From Clostridiaceae bacterium (GTDB lineage: Bacteria; Bacillota; Clostridia; Monoglobales; Firm-18), in NCBI GenBank assembly GCA_012511915.1, contig JAAZFB010000204.1:1-7838 (forward strand): 7,838 nucleotides of DNA. Direction: 5' to 3'. This document shows, one piece after another, positions 1-4,970 of this stretch. The translations under genes were made by a program, and so were the position numbers. The notes beneath the pieces are model-generated. The model was not told where the DNA came from. It was given only the letters and a program-made list of their open reading frames with translations, and made no database searches. Each line of letters opens with the position of its first letter. Position 1 is the first letter of the stretch.

Positions 1-483
1 ATTGTTGACTGTGCACGATTTGCCCCTACGGGCTCTAACTTACAGCCGGTAAAGTATATTATTGTTCAAAATGAACAATTACTTGGTAAGGTATTCGATT
101 GTACTTCTTGGGCAGGATATTTGCACGGTAAGGGTACCCCCGGCGAAAACGAACGCCCCAAAGCATATATAGTTGTGTTGGCGGATACCACCATCCGCGA
201 AAGCAATTTTGAATACGATGTCGGCGCCGCAGTAATGACTATAATATACGCCGCGCTCAGTAAAGGCATTGGCTCATGCTGGATTGGCTCGGCAAAACAG
301 GACCGCTTGAGAGATATACTAAAAATAAGTGAAAACCTTTCAATTGAATCCGTAGTTGCACTGGGGTTTCCTGCAGAGCAGCCGGTAGCAGAAGAATTTA
401 TCGGGGATATAAAGTATTATAAAGATGAAAAAGCTGTTATACACGTACCGAAAAGAAAGTTAAGCGATGTGATAATAAAATAA
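1..483 (+). CDS. Nitroreductase family protein, 5'-truncated by window edge
   Basis: The reading frame is open from base 1 to a TAA at 481-483 and gives 160 residues, so the true start lies upstream. The visible N-terminus carries CARFAPTGSNLQPVKYIIV, the classic 'ARxAPSxxNxQPWxF' FMN-phosphate-binding motif of nitroreductases. Further on, YDVGAAVMTIIYAALSKGIG and SCWIG match the family's 'A.qn..LaA.slGLGscWIG' core, followed by the 'vValGfPAEQP' strand and a C-terminal VPKRKLSDVI. In relatives of about 170-190 residues the first motif lies around residue 35, so roughly 30 residues are missing. Members are FMN-dependent NAD(P)H oxidoreductases, usually cytoplasmic dimers; the substrate cannot be inferred. 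A TTG at 121 could be mistaken for the start, but it would remove half of the FMN site. Confidence 0.88.
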   Translation: MVDCARFAPTGSNLQPVKYIIVQNEQLLGKVFDCTSWAGYLHGKGTPGENERPKAYIVVLADTTIRESNFEYDVGAAVMTIIYAALSKGIGSCWIGSAKQDRLRDILKISENLSIESVVALGFPAEQPVAEEFIGDIKYYKDEKAVIHVPKRKLSDVIIK

Positions 484-498
484 GTTTTTATAGTTGTC

Positions 499-518
499 TT
501 TTAATCGAGGATTAGTAT
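499..518 (+). repeat. Direct repeat copy 1, left of the tRNA-Lys unit
   Basis: The sequence TTTTAATCGAGGATTAGTAT differs at two positions from the copy at 758-777. The two copies are in the same orientation and bracket the whole tRNA-Lys unit. The ATTAGTAT end resembles the outer end of the foldback element at 4987-5148, so it is probably a solo end or remnant of the same or a related repeat family. It begins 15 bases after the nitroreductase stop codon. Confidence 0.55.
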
Positions 519-595
519 AAAATAATTCCTTTCCGCTATTATTCAATATCATATAAAAATAGCATAAAAATAGTTGGGAAACTTGAAAAATTTCG

Positions 596-624
596 TTGAC
601 AACCGGCGCCAAGTATTATATAAT
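596..624 (+). promoter_or_regulatory. Sigma-A promoter of tRNA-Lys
   Basis: A consensus -35 box TTGACA (596-601) and a consensus -10 box TATAAT (619-624) are separated by exactly 17 bases. Transcription should start near 631, about 10 bases before the mature tRNA. A perfect match to both boxes is what one expects for a highly expressed stable RNA. Confidence 0.88.
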
Positions 625-640
625 AATCCCTGTTGTATTG

Positions 641-716
641 GCGCCATTAGCTCAGTTGGTAGAGCAACTGACTCTTAATCAGTAGGTCTGCGGTTCGAGC
701 CCGCAATGGCGTACCA
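641..716 (+). tRNA. tRNA-Lys(CTT), CCA encoded
   Basis: This is a 76-nt class I cloverleaf. The acceptor GCGCCAT pairs with ATGGCGT with a G1-U72 wobble. The D stem is GCTC/GAGC with AGTTGGTA in the loop. The anticodon stem ACTGA/TCAGT holds loop CTCTTAA, with anticodon CTT at 674-676, which reads AAG (lysine). The variable loop is AGGTC. The T arm TGCGG-TTCGAGC-CCGCA is canonical. The discriminator is A, and CCA is encoded at 714-716. It has its own promoter and terminator and is therefore a single-gene unit. Confidence 0.97.
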
Positions 717-722
717 CATATA

Positions 723-761
723 AAGCTTGTAACCATAAGGGTTATAGGCTTTTGTTATTTT
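723..761 (+). terminator. Intrinsic terminator of tRNA-Lys
   Basis: A 12-bp stem is formed by AAGCTTGTAACC (723-734) and GGTTATAGGCTT (740-751), allowing two G-T wobbles, with a 5-nt loop. It is followed by a T-rich tail (752-761). It begins 6 bases after the CCA end of the tRNA. Confidence 0.8.
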
Positions 762-777
762 AATTGAGGTTTAGTAT
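758..777 (+). repeat. Direct repeat copy 2, right of the tRNA-Lys unit
   Basis: The sequence TTTTAATTGAGGTTTAGTAT matches the copy at 499-518 at 18 of 20 positions in the same orientation. Its first bases overlap the T tail of the tRNA terminator. The TTTAGTAT end is identical to the outer end of the foldback element at 4987-5148. The remaining bases up to the membrane-protein gene (778-891) hold no gene; the only structure seen there is a weak imperfect inverted repeat between about 761-787 and 815-836. Confidence 0.55.
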
Positions 778-891
778 TAATGTGGTAAATGCTTGGGATA
801 AAAATGTCGTTTCTGCCACTTAATACCAATTAAATTAAATATATAACCATAATCGTGAATTACTATTACATTTGCAGTTTTTTGAAACTTG

Positions 892-907
892 ATACTAAAT
901 TCAATCA
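892..907. repeat. Solo MITE end overlapping a stop codon
   Basis: ATACTAAATTCAATCA is identical to the first 16 bases of the 23-bp terminal inverted repeat of the element at 4987-5148; after this the sequences diverge. No partner end is visible downstream, so it is a solo end or remnant. It contains the TGA stop codon (901-903, complement) of the minus-strand membrane-protein gene. Confidence 0.65.
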
Positions 908-1689
908 GCATTGCTTCTTATTGCAATATAAACCGAAACACTTGTTATTAAAATAGTTGTAACAAACGGCGAGGCGGTTATTAATAGTTGATTCCCGATT
1001 ATACCCAAAAAACCCATTTGCATTATAATAAGCAAAGCTTGCATAACTAGCCCTACAAAAAATATAAAAGAAGACCAAATCTTTCTAAACTTGGTATTTT
1101 CCTCTATTGATTTTTTAAGAGTTTTTTTGTTTGCATAATGGATTGAGTTTTTTACAAACAGATGTACAAGAAATATAATAACCCCAACTGCAGTTGATGT
1201 TAAGGGAAGTGCAAATACATAGCCGGTAGAGATGTTATAGCTTATATACCATATAAAACCAAGCGGAAACAGATATGTTAAATACCACCAAGTCGAAACA
1301 GTACCCTTTTTATTTGGCAGGGGAATATGGTGTACATTTATTTCCTTTTGCATGTTTTCCCAATTATGAGTAAGTACAATATTATTTACAATGCTGTTGC
1401 ACACCAAATAAAACATAATACAAACAGTGCAATAACTTATCAAAGCTAACCACAATATGTTTTTAATGGGTAACACAAAGCACAAATAAGTAAATAGTAT
1501 GCCGATTATGCTTACCAATAACGAGTAACCATACTTAATCCTTTTTATACGAAATGATTTTTGCGCATCTTCCATTAATAAGATGCCAAAACAAGTTCCT
1601 TTTCGCGAAATATATGGTGTAAGCACGAAAATTGATATAAGGGGAAGAAAAGAGCAAAAAACTGCCGCTAAATATAAGATACCATCCAA
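901..1689 (-). CDS. DUF1648/DUF5808-like polytopic membrane protein, probably C-terminally truncated
   Basis: This encodes 262 residues with about seven hydrophobic segments (roughly residues 5-23, 53-73, 77-97, 135-153, 157-179, 206-226 and 234-257). PYISRKGTCFGI (about 25-36), the STWWYL motif before TM4 and SIEENTKFRKIWS before TM6 resemble Firmicutes membrane proteins of the DUF1648/DUF5808 type, whose function is unknown to me. The 'IPtHwn..G.pD' motif expected after TM4 is not seen. From memory of the family, the chain stops just where a GQGGSR-like segment and a C-terminal domain would follow, so it may be truncated; the stop lies inside a repeat end. I chose the TTG at 1687-1689 because a GGTGG-type Shine-Dalgarno lies just upstream and a promoter precedes it. 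A further TTG at 1755 would put the promoter inside the gene. Confidence 0.6.
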   Translation of the reverse strand: MDGILYLAAVFCSFLPLISIFVLTPYISRKGTCFGILLMEDAQKSFRIKRIKYGYSLLVSIIGILFTYLCFVLPIKNILWLALISYCTVCIMFYLVCNSIVNNIVLTHNWENMQKEINVHHIPLPNKKGTVSTWWYLTYLFPLGFIWYISYNISTGYVFALPLTSTAVGVIIFLVHLFVKNSIHYANKKTLKKSIEENTKFRKIWSSFIFFVGLVMQALLIIMQMGFLGIIGNQLLITASPFVTTILITSVSVYIAIRSNAD

Positions 1690-1710
1690 AATATCCCACC
1701 GCCTTTTAGT

Positions 1711-1739
1711 AGTATACCACAAAAATCTAATATATGCAA
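1711..1739 (-). promoter_or_regulatory. Putative sigma-A promoter of the membrane-protein gene
   Basis: Read on the minus strand, TTGCAT (1734-1739) and TATACT (1711-1716) are 17 bases apart. The -10 box is a good match and the -35 box is moderate. Transcription would start near 1704, giving a very short leader before the Shine-Dalgarno and the TTG at 1689. It lies back-to-back with the sigH promoter without overlapping it. Confidence 0.5.
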
Positions 1740-1748
1740 ATATTTTTC

Positions 1749-1777
1749 TTGACAAATACTCACAAAATACTTATAAT
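1749..1777 (+). promoter_or_regulatory. Sigma-A promoter of sigH
   Basis: A consensus TTGACA (1749-1754) and a consensus TATAAT (1772-1777) have the optimal 17-base spacer. Transcription should start near 1784, giving a leader of about 36 bases. Both boxes match the vegetative sigma factor. I did not see a Spo0A box (TGTCGAA) or an AbrB-type signature here. Confidence 0.85.
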
Positions 1778-1795
1778 AGGTATGCATGCTGTAAA

Positions 1796-1812
1796 CGCCT
1801 TTTGAAAGGTGG
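1796..1812 (+). promoter_or_regulatory. sigH ribosome binding site inside a small hairpin
   Basis: The Shine-Dalgarno AAAGGTGG (1805-1812) ends 7 bases before the TTG start at 1820 and decides that start. The bases CGCCTT (1796-1801) can pair with AAGGTG (1806-1811) across the 4-nt loop TTGA, with one G-T pair. The ribosome site could therefore be partly hidden in the mRNA. The stem is short, so a regulatory role is only a possibility. Confidence 0.4.
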
Positions 1813-1819
1813 CTATAAG

Positions 1820-2458
1820 TTGCATAATAATCGGTACGGTTCTGTTTCGAATGGCTACTGCAAATCGCTGCCAGATGAGAAACTTGTTGTCTTGGCAACA
1901 ACTGATAATACATATGCTCTTGACGAATTGATTTCAAGATACAAAAACCTCGTACGCGCAAAGGCAAGAAAATATTATTTAGCCGGTGCGGATAATGATG
2001 ATGTAATACAAGAAGGGATGATTGGCCTTTTTAAGGCTATTAAGGATTTTAACAAATCGCAACAAAGTGTGTTCAGCTCTTTTGCTTCGCTTTGCATAAC
2101 ACGGCAAATTCTAACCGCAATAAAGACTGCAGCCCGAAACAAGCATTTGCCTCTCAATACTTTTGTATCACTTAATCAACCTTTAGATGAAAAGGGTTCA
2201 AAACGAATGTTGGCAGAGGCGATATCGGAAAACCCTGACGATAACCCCGAAGCAATATTGCTTATCAAAGAGCAAATGTCGTCGATAACTAAAAAGATAA
2301 CAAACGAACTTAGCCTTTTTGAAAAAAGTGTATTATCCTTATACTTGACAGGATACTCATATAATGATATTTCTATTAAGCTTAACAGACGGATTAAATC
2401 AGTGGATAATGCTCTCCAACGCATTAAAAGAAAACTTGGCAAACCCAATGACACTTAA
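1820..2458 (+). CDS. sigH: RNA polymerase sporulation sigma factor SigH
   Basis: This encodes 212 residues, close to the 218 of B. subtilis sigma-H. Region 2 is very well conserved: DELISRYKNLVRAKARKYY, then LAGADNDDVIQEGMIGLFKA (core binding and -10 melting), then FASLCITRQILTAIKTAARN. KHLPLNTFVSL is a SigH hallmark. Region 4 has LSLFEKSVLSLYLTGYSY and a helix-turn-helix ending in KSVDNALQRIKRKLG. Sigma-H directs transition-phase and early sporulation genes in spore-forming Firmicutes, and competence or stress genes in some. The start is the TTG at 1820-1822, set by an AAAGGTGG site 7 bases upstream. The longer frame reaching back to 1583 crosses the promoter and the divergent gene and is not credible. 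The downstream partner here is a small zinc-ribbon gene. Confidence 0.93.
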   Translation: MHNNRYGSVSNGYCKSLPDEKLVVLATTDNTYALDELISRYKNLVRAKARKYYLAGADNDDVIQEGMIGLFKAIKDFNKSQQSVFSSFASLCITRQILTAIKTAARNKHLPLNTFVSLNQPLDEKGSKRMLAEAISENPDDNPEAILLIKEQMSSITKKITNELSLFEKSVLSLYLTGYSYNDISIKLNRRIKSVDNALQRIKRKLGKPNDT

Positions 2459-2464
2459 TATTAA
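2436..2464 (+). promoter_or_regulatory. Possible promoter at the 3' end of sigH
   Basis: TTGGCA (2436-2441) and TATTAA (2459-2464) are 17 bases apart. The -35 matches consensus at five of six positions, but the -10 only at four. Transcription would begin near 2471, just ahead of the structured RNA region. The alternative is read-through from the sigH promoter. Confidence 0.3.
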
Positions 2465-2476
2465 TGAGAATCGGTA

Positions 2477-2565
2477 AAATATATAGCCCACGTAGCTCAT
2501 GCGAGTAGAGTATCTGAGTTAAGCAGGGGAATCGGTGCAAATCCGGTCGTGGCAAAGAAATATTT
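2477..2565 (+). ncRNA. tRNA-like structured RNA or leader upstream of the zinc-ribbon gene
   Basis: No gene is encoded here, but the RNA can fold into a cloverleaf-like shape. CCACG (2488-2492) pairs with CGTGG (2548-2552), and outside it AAATAT (2477-2482) pairs with ATATTT (2560-2565). The D-like arm is GCTC (2495-2498) with GAGT (2508-2511). The middle arm is TCTG/CAGG around a 7-nt loop (2513-2527). The T-like arm is ATCGG-TGCAAAT-CCGGT (2531-2547). TAGCTCA and AGTAGAG are strongly tRNA-like, and the T loop keeps T54, C56 and A58. Against a working tRNA are two mismatches at the acceptor tip, no GG in the D loop, G instead of U33, a very short variable region and no CCA. It may be a decayed tRNA or a structured 5' leader; the sequence alone does not decide. 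Confidence 0.45.
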
Positions 2566-2582
2566 AAAAGTGAGGTTGGAAA

Positions 2583-2852
2583 ATGTACGAAGACAAAACT
2601 TTAGTCTGCAAAGACTGCGGTGGCGAATTTACTTTCACCGCCGGCGAGCAAGAATTTTACGCTGAAAAGGGCTTTCAGAACGAGCCAAGCAGATGTGGCG
2701 ATTGCAGAGTTACAAGAAAAGAGGCTATTAAGGCCTCCAGACAAATGCACACAACCGTCTGTGCAAATTGCGGCAAAGAAGCTGTCGTTCCGTTCAAACC
2801 GAGAAACGATCGCCCGGTTCTTTGTAGCGAATGTTTTGCAAATAACAAATAA
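2583..2852 (+). CDS. Small double zinc-ribbon protein (zf-trcl type)
   Basis: This encodes 89 residues with an ATG start and a GAGG Shine-Dalgarno (2572-2575) 7 bases upstream. The N-terminal half (about residues 1-50) has paired cysteines CKDCGGEFTFTAGEQEFY and then SRCGDCRVTRKEAIKA, matching the 'probable zinc-ribbon domain' family PF13451 (zf-trcl). The C-terminal half (about 58-86) has a second ribbon, CANCGKEAVVPFKP followed by RPVLCSECF, so two metal sites each with four cysteines are expected. It is soluble and basic, with no membrane segment. The function of the family is not established; nucleic-acid or protein binding is an inference from the fold. It follows sigH and the structured RNA on the same strand and ends before a strong terminator. 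Confidence 0.85.
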   Translation: MYEDKTLVCKDCGGEFTFTAGEQEFYAEKGFQNEPSRCGDCRVTRKEAIKASRQMHTTVCANCGKEAVVPFKPRNDRPVLCSECFANNK

Positions 2853-2936
2853 ATTCCCTTTGCTTAGGTAATTTATACTATTTTCATGCAGAACATGGCG
2901 CCTTTTATTAATTAACAATAATATTATTAATAGGCA

Positions 2937-2973
2937 AACGGGGTATTGATAATCAATACCCCGTTATCTTTTT
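2937..2973. terminator. Strong hairpin terminator between convergent genes
   Basis: A perfect 13-bp stem, AACGGGGTATTGA (2937-2949) with its complement at 2953-2965, is closed by a 3-nt loop. On the plus strand it is followed by ATCTTTTT, a good tail for ending the zinc-ribbon transcript. On the minus strand the stem begins within the stop codon of the Bax-inhibitor gene (2964-2966), but the following bases are only weakly U-rich, so termination in that direction is less certain. An AT-rich palindromic stretch lies just before it (about 2912-2930). Confidence 0.85.
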
Positions 2974-3662
2974 GATCTGCCGAAAATTCTTAGTAGTCGC
3001 AGGAAAATATTAATAAAGTCTAAATAAAGTGAAAGTGCACCAATGACACCAACTTTTTGTTGAGTTGGAATATCATTTTGTGTTGCATAGAAAAAGCCCT
3101 TCAACTTTTGTGTATCATACGCAACAAGCCCAACAAACACAAACAAAAGTACAACAGAAATAAAGTAATCTATTGCGGGGCTACCCATAAACATATTTAT
3201 AAGCATAACTATCAGACCACCGATTAAAAGCATCCGTGCAAGGCTGCCAAATGCCGTTAAATCCGATTTTGTTAAAGATCCGTAAACGGCCATAATCCCA
3301 AAGGTAAGCGCCGTTACGGTAAAAGCAGTACCGATAGTGCCAATATCATAAACAACAAAAATAAAAGCCATTGTTATGCCGTTTAATAACGAATACAGCA
3401 TAAATAACCCCAACGCAACGCGATAACTTAGTTTGTTGATTGATGCAGTCAGGGCTAACACAAGCACAAGCTGAGCTATCATAATGACGAATACAGCATT
3501 TCCGAGTGTATACACTAAATTACTTGCGGCAAAATAAAAAGCGACAATTGCGGTAATTGCCAAGCCGGCGAACATAGTGCCAAACACCTTGACTAAATAG
3601 GCATTCAACGCAAGGCGCGTATCAATCTGATACTGTGTGGAATAATTCTCACTTTGATACAT
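2964..3662 (-). CDS. Bax inhibitor-1 (BI-1/YccA/YetJ) family membrane protein
   Basis: This encodes 232 residues with a short polar N-terminus and seven predicted transmembrane segments ending in a basic tail (RLLRIFGRSKR), the typical size and layout of PF01027. The family's aspartate pair is visible: D183 in GLVAYDTQKLK and D215 in LYLDFINIF, equivalent to the pair that gates the pH-sensitive calcium leak in B. subtilis YetJ. Its role here is probably membrane ion leak or stress response, but that is known only for relatives. It is the last gene of an apparent ispD-ispF-BI1 operon, 23 bases after ispF. The AGGAGG site (3676-3681) is strong but 13 bases from the ATG, longer than usual; no better ATG, GTG or TTG lies nearer. 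Confidence 0.92.
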   Translation of the reverse strand: MYQSENYSTQYQIDTRLALNAYLVKVFGTMFAGLAITAIVAFYFAASNLVYTLGNAVFVIMIAQLVLVLALTASINKLSYRVALGLFMLYSLLNGITMAFIFVVYDIGTIGTAFTVTALTFGIMAVYGSLTKSDLTAFGSLARMLLIGGLIVMLINMFMGSPAIDYFISVVLLFVFVGLVAYDTQKLKGFFYATQNDIPTQQKVGVIGALSLYLDFINIFLRLLRIFGRSKR

Positions 3663-3685
3663 AAATTTTTTTATACCTCCTCTAT

Positions 3686-4162
3686 CTAATCTTTTTTATT
3701 CAACATACAAATCGCAAAGGCGGAAATACCTTTACCCTTGCCTTCAAAACCAAGCCCTTCTGTTGTAGTCGCCTTAACCGAGACATTATCAACATCAATG
3801 CCCATAGTAGTTGCAAGAGTCTGCCTTATTTGCATTACAAACGGCGATATTTTAGGCACTTGTGCAACTACAACACAATCAATATTTATAACTGCAAAGC
3901 CTTTTGTTTTGATTAGTTGGCATACCTTGCCAAGCAGTATTATGCTTGATATATTTTTATATTCTCCATCTGTGTCGGGAAAATGCAAGCCAATATCCCC
4001 AAGTGATGCAGCACCCAAAATAGAGTCTGAAATCGCATGAGTCAACACATCGGCGTCCGAATGACCCGCAAGGCCTTTATTATAAGGTATTTCAACACCG
4101 CCTATTACGAGTCGACGCCCTTTTATCAGTTTATGAACATCATATCCTATTCCGGCCCTCAT
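3686..4162 (-). CDS. ispF: 2-C-methyl-D-erythritol 2,4-cyclodiphosphate synthase
   Basis: This encodes 158 residues, the normal size for IspF. The enzyme cyclises CDP-ME 2-phosphate to MEcPP with release of CMP, in the cytoplasmic MEP isoprenoid pathway. The zinc ligands D8 and H10 (GIGYDVHKL) and H42 (THAISD) sit exactly at the E. coli positions. GHSDADV, LGDIGLHFPDTD and the signature ATTTEGLGFEGKGKGISA are all present. I chose the ATG at 4160-4162, which has GAGAGG 7 bases upstream and makes the N-terminus MRAGIGYDVH, as in relatives. A GTG 15 bases earlier would start inside that Shine-Dalgarno region. It lies directly after ispD across a perfect palindrome, and the two genes are commonly neighbours or fused. 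Confidence 0.96.
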   Translation of the reverse strand: MRAGIGYDVHKLIKGRRLVIGGVEIPYNKGLAGHSDADVLTHAISDSILGAASLGDIGLHFPDTDGEYKNISSIILLGKVCQLIKTKGFAVINIDCVVVAQVPKISPFVMQIRQTLATTMGIDVDNVSVKATTTEGLGFEGKGKGISAFAICMLNKKD

Positions 4163-4179
4163 AATTATACCTCTCACAT

Positions 4180-4205
4180 ATAAGTTTGAATTAATTCAAA
4201 CTTAT
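4180..4205. repeat. Perfect 26-bp palindrome between ispD and ispF
   Basis: ATAAGTTTGAATT followed immediately by its exact reverse complement spans the end of ispD, including its TAA stop (4202-4204), and the start of the spacer. In mRNA it could form an 11-bp stem with an AATT loop. No U tail follows, so it is not a normal terminator. It lies about 10 bases upstream of the ispF Shine-Dalgarno. Confidence 0.75.
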
Positions 4206-4924
4206 GATGTTTCTTGATTTTGCGCTAAAATACTACAAATAAGGCTTAAATCTTCCTGTCGGGTTAACTTGACGTTTGAGGCAGTACCCTCTACCACCGT
4301 TATGCTTACCCCTATAAGTTCAACCAACCCACAATCATCCGTTGCCGTTAAATCATTCTTTTGCGCATACTCATATGCTTTTTTTATTATTTCACTCTTA
4401 AAGACCTGAGGTGTTTGAATTTGCCAAATACCCTTCCTCTCAACAGTTCCAATAATGTTTAAATGGGCATCAACAGACTTTAAGGTGTCGCAAGCAGGGC
4501 ATCCGAGCGCGGCAGCGCCGGTGCGAACTGCCGCATCAACCACATTGTCTATATGTTCGGGCAAAACACATGGCCGCGCTCCGTCATGAATTGCAATATA
4601 ATCATAATCACCAACAGCATTTATGCCGCTTTTTACCGATTCCGTCCTCGTTTCCCCTCCCGGAGCAACACTGACAGCCTTTGTTATATTAAATGCCTTT
4701 ATTATATCAGAAACAATAAGAATATCCTGCTCGCGTGAAACAACAAAAATACCGTCTATTGAAGGTGCCTTTTGGAACGCCGTCAGAGTATGTGCCAAAA
4801 CGGGTTTGCCTAAAATATCAATAAACTGTTTATCCTGATAATTCATGCGTGAGCTATTTCCGGCTGCCACTATTACAGCCGCGGTACTGAAGGATTTTTT
4901 GTTCTTAATAATAAATTCAAACAC
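4202..4924 (-). CDS. ispD: 2-C-methyl-D-erythritol 4-phosphate cytidylyltransferase
   Basis: This encodes 240 residues, the family's usual length. It transfers CMP from CTP to MEP, giving CDP-ME two steps before IspF in the MEP pathway. The nucleotide-binding loop is VIVAAGNSSRM (R26) with K32 in DKQF. IHDGARP (112-118), the TRTESVKSGI segment (92-101), IWQIQTPQVFK (167-176), TATDD (193-197) and TASNVKLTRQEDL (214-226) are all canonical. The start is taken as the GTG at 4922-4924 preceded by AGGGTAGGG. It leaves a 13-residue head before the first beta strand, and a slightly later start is possible. No convincing promoter was found upstream, where the MITE region lies. It heads the apparent ispD-ispF-BI1 operon. 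Confidence 0.94.
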   Translation of the reverse strand: MFEFIIKNKKSFSTAAVIVAAGNSSRMNYQDKQFIDILGKPVLAHTLTAFQKAPSIDGIFVVSREQDILIVSDIIKAFNITKAVSVAPGGETRTESVKSGINAVGDYDYIAIHDGARPCVLPEHIDNVVDAAVRTGAAALGCPACDTLKSVDAHLNIIGTVERKGIWQIQTPQVFKSEIIKKAYEYAQKNDLTATDDCGLVELIGVSITVVEGTASNVKLTRQEDLSLICSILAQNQETS

Positions 4925-4970
4925 AACCCTACCCTGTGGGGTTTTGAATAATTGGATGACTCAGAATGTT

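Noticed and set aside
1690..1755. Longer start (TTG at 1755) for the membrane-protein gene
   Set aside because: It would place the likely minus-strand promoter inside the gene and has no good ribosome site. The TTG at 1689 has one.
1583..1819. Upstream extension of the sigH reading frame to an ATG at 1583
   Set aside because: It runs through the sigH promoter and into the divergent membrane-protein gene, and its translation does not resemble sigma factors. The TTG at 1820 has a well-placed ribosome site and gives a normal SigH length.
2486..2555. A functional tRNA gene, with possible anticodon TAA or TTA depending on loop register
   Set aside because: The acceptor tip is mismatched, the D loop lacks GG, one register lacks U33, the variable loop is too short, a TAA (Leu) tRNA would need a long variable arm, and no CCA is present. 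I kept it only as a tRNA-like structure.
2520..2560. Cobalamin riboswitch
   Set aside because: GGGGAATCGGTGCAAATCCGG looks like part of the cobalamin riboswitch core, but the rest of the core and the B12 box are absent, and the downstream gene is not a B12 gene.
3738..4040. Plus-strand open frame opposite ispF
   Set aside because: It is the shadow of a well-conserved ispF gene and its translation shows no family features. The same applies to the other open frames lying opposite ispD, nagB, the deacetylase, the kinase and sigH.
4163..4177. GTG start 15 bases upstream for ispF
   Set aside because: The added residues are not found in IspF proteins, and the GAGAGG ribosome site for the ATG at 4162 lies in that stretch.
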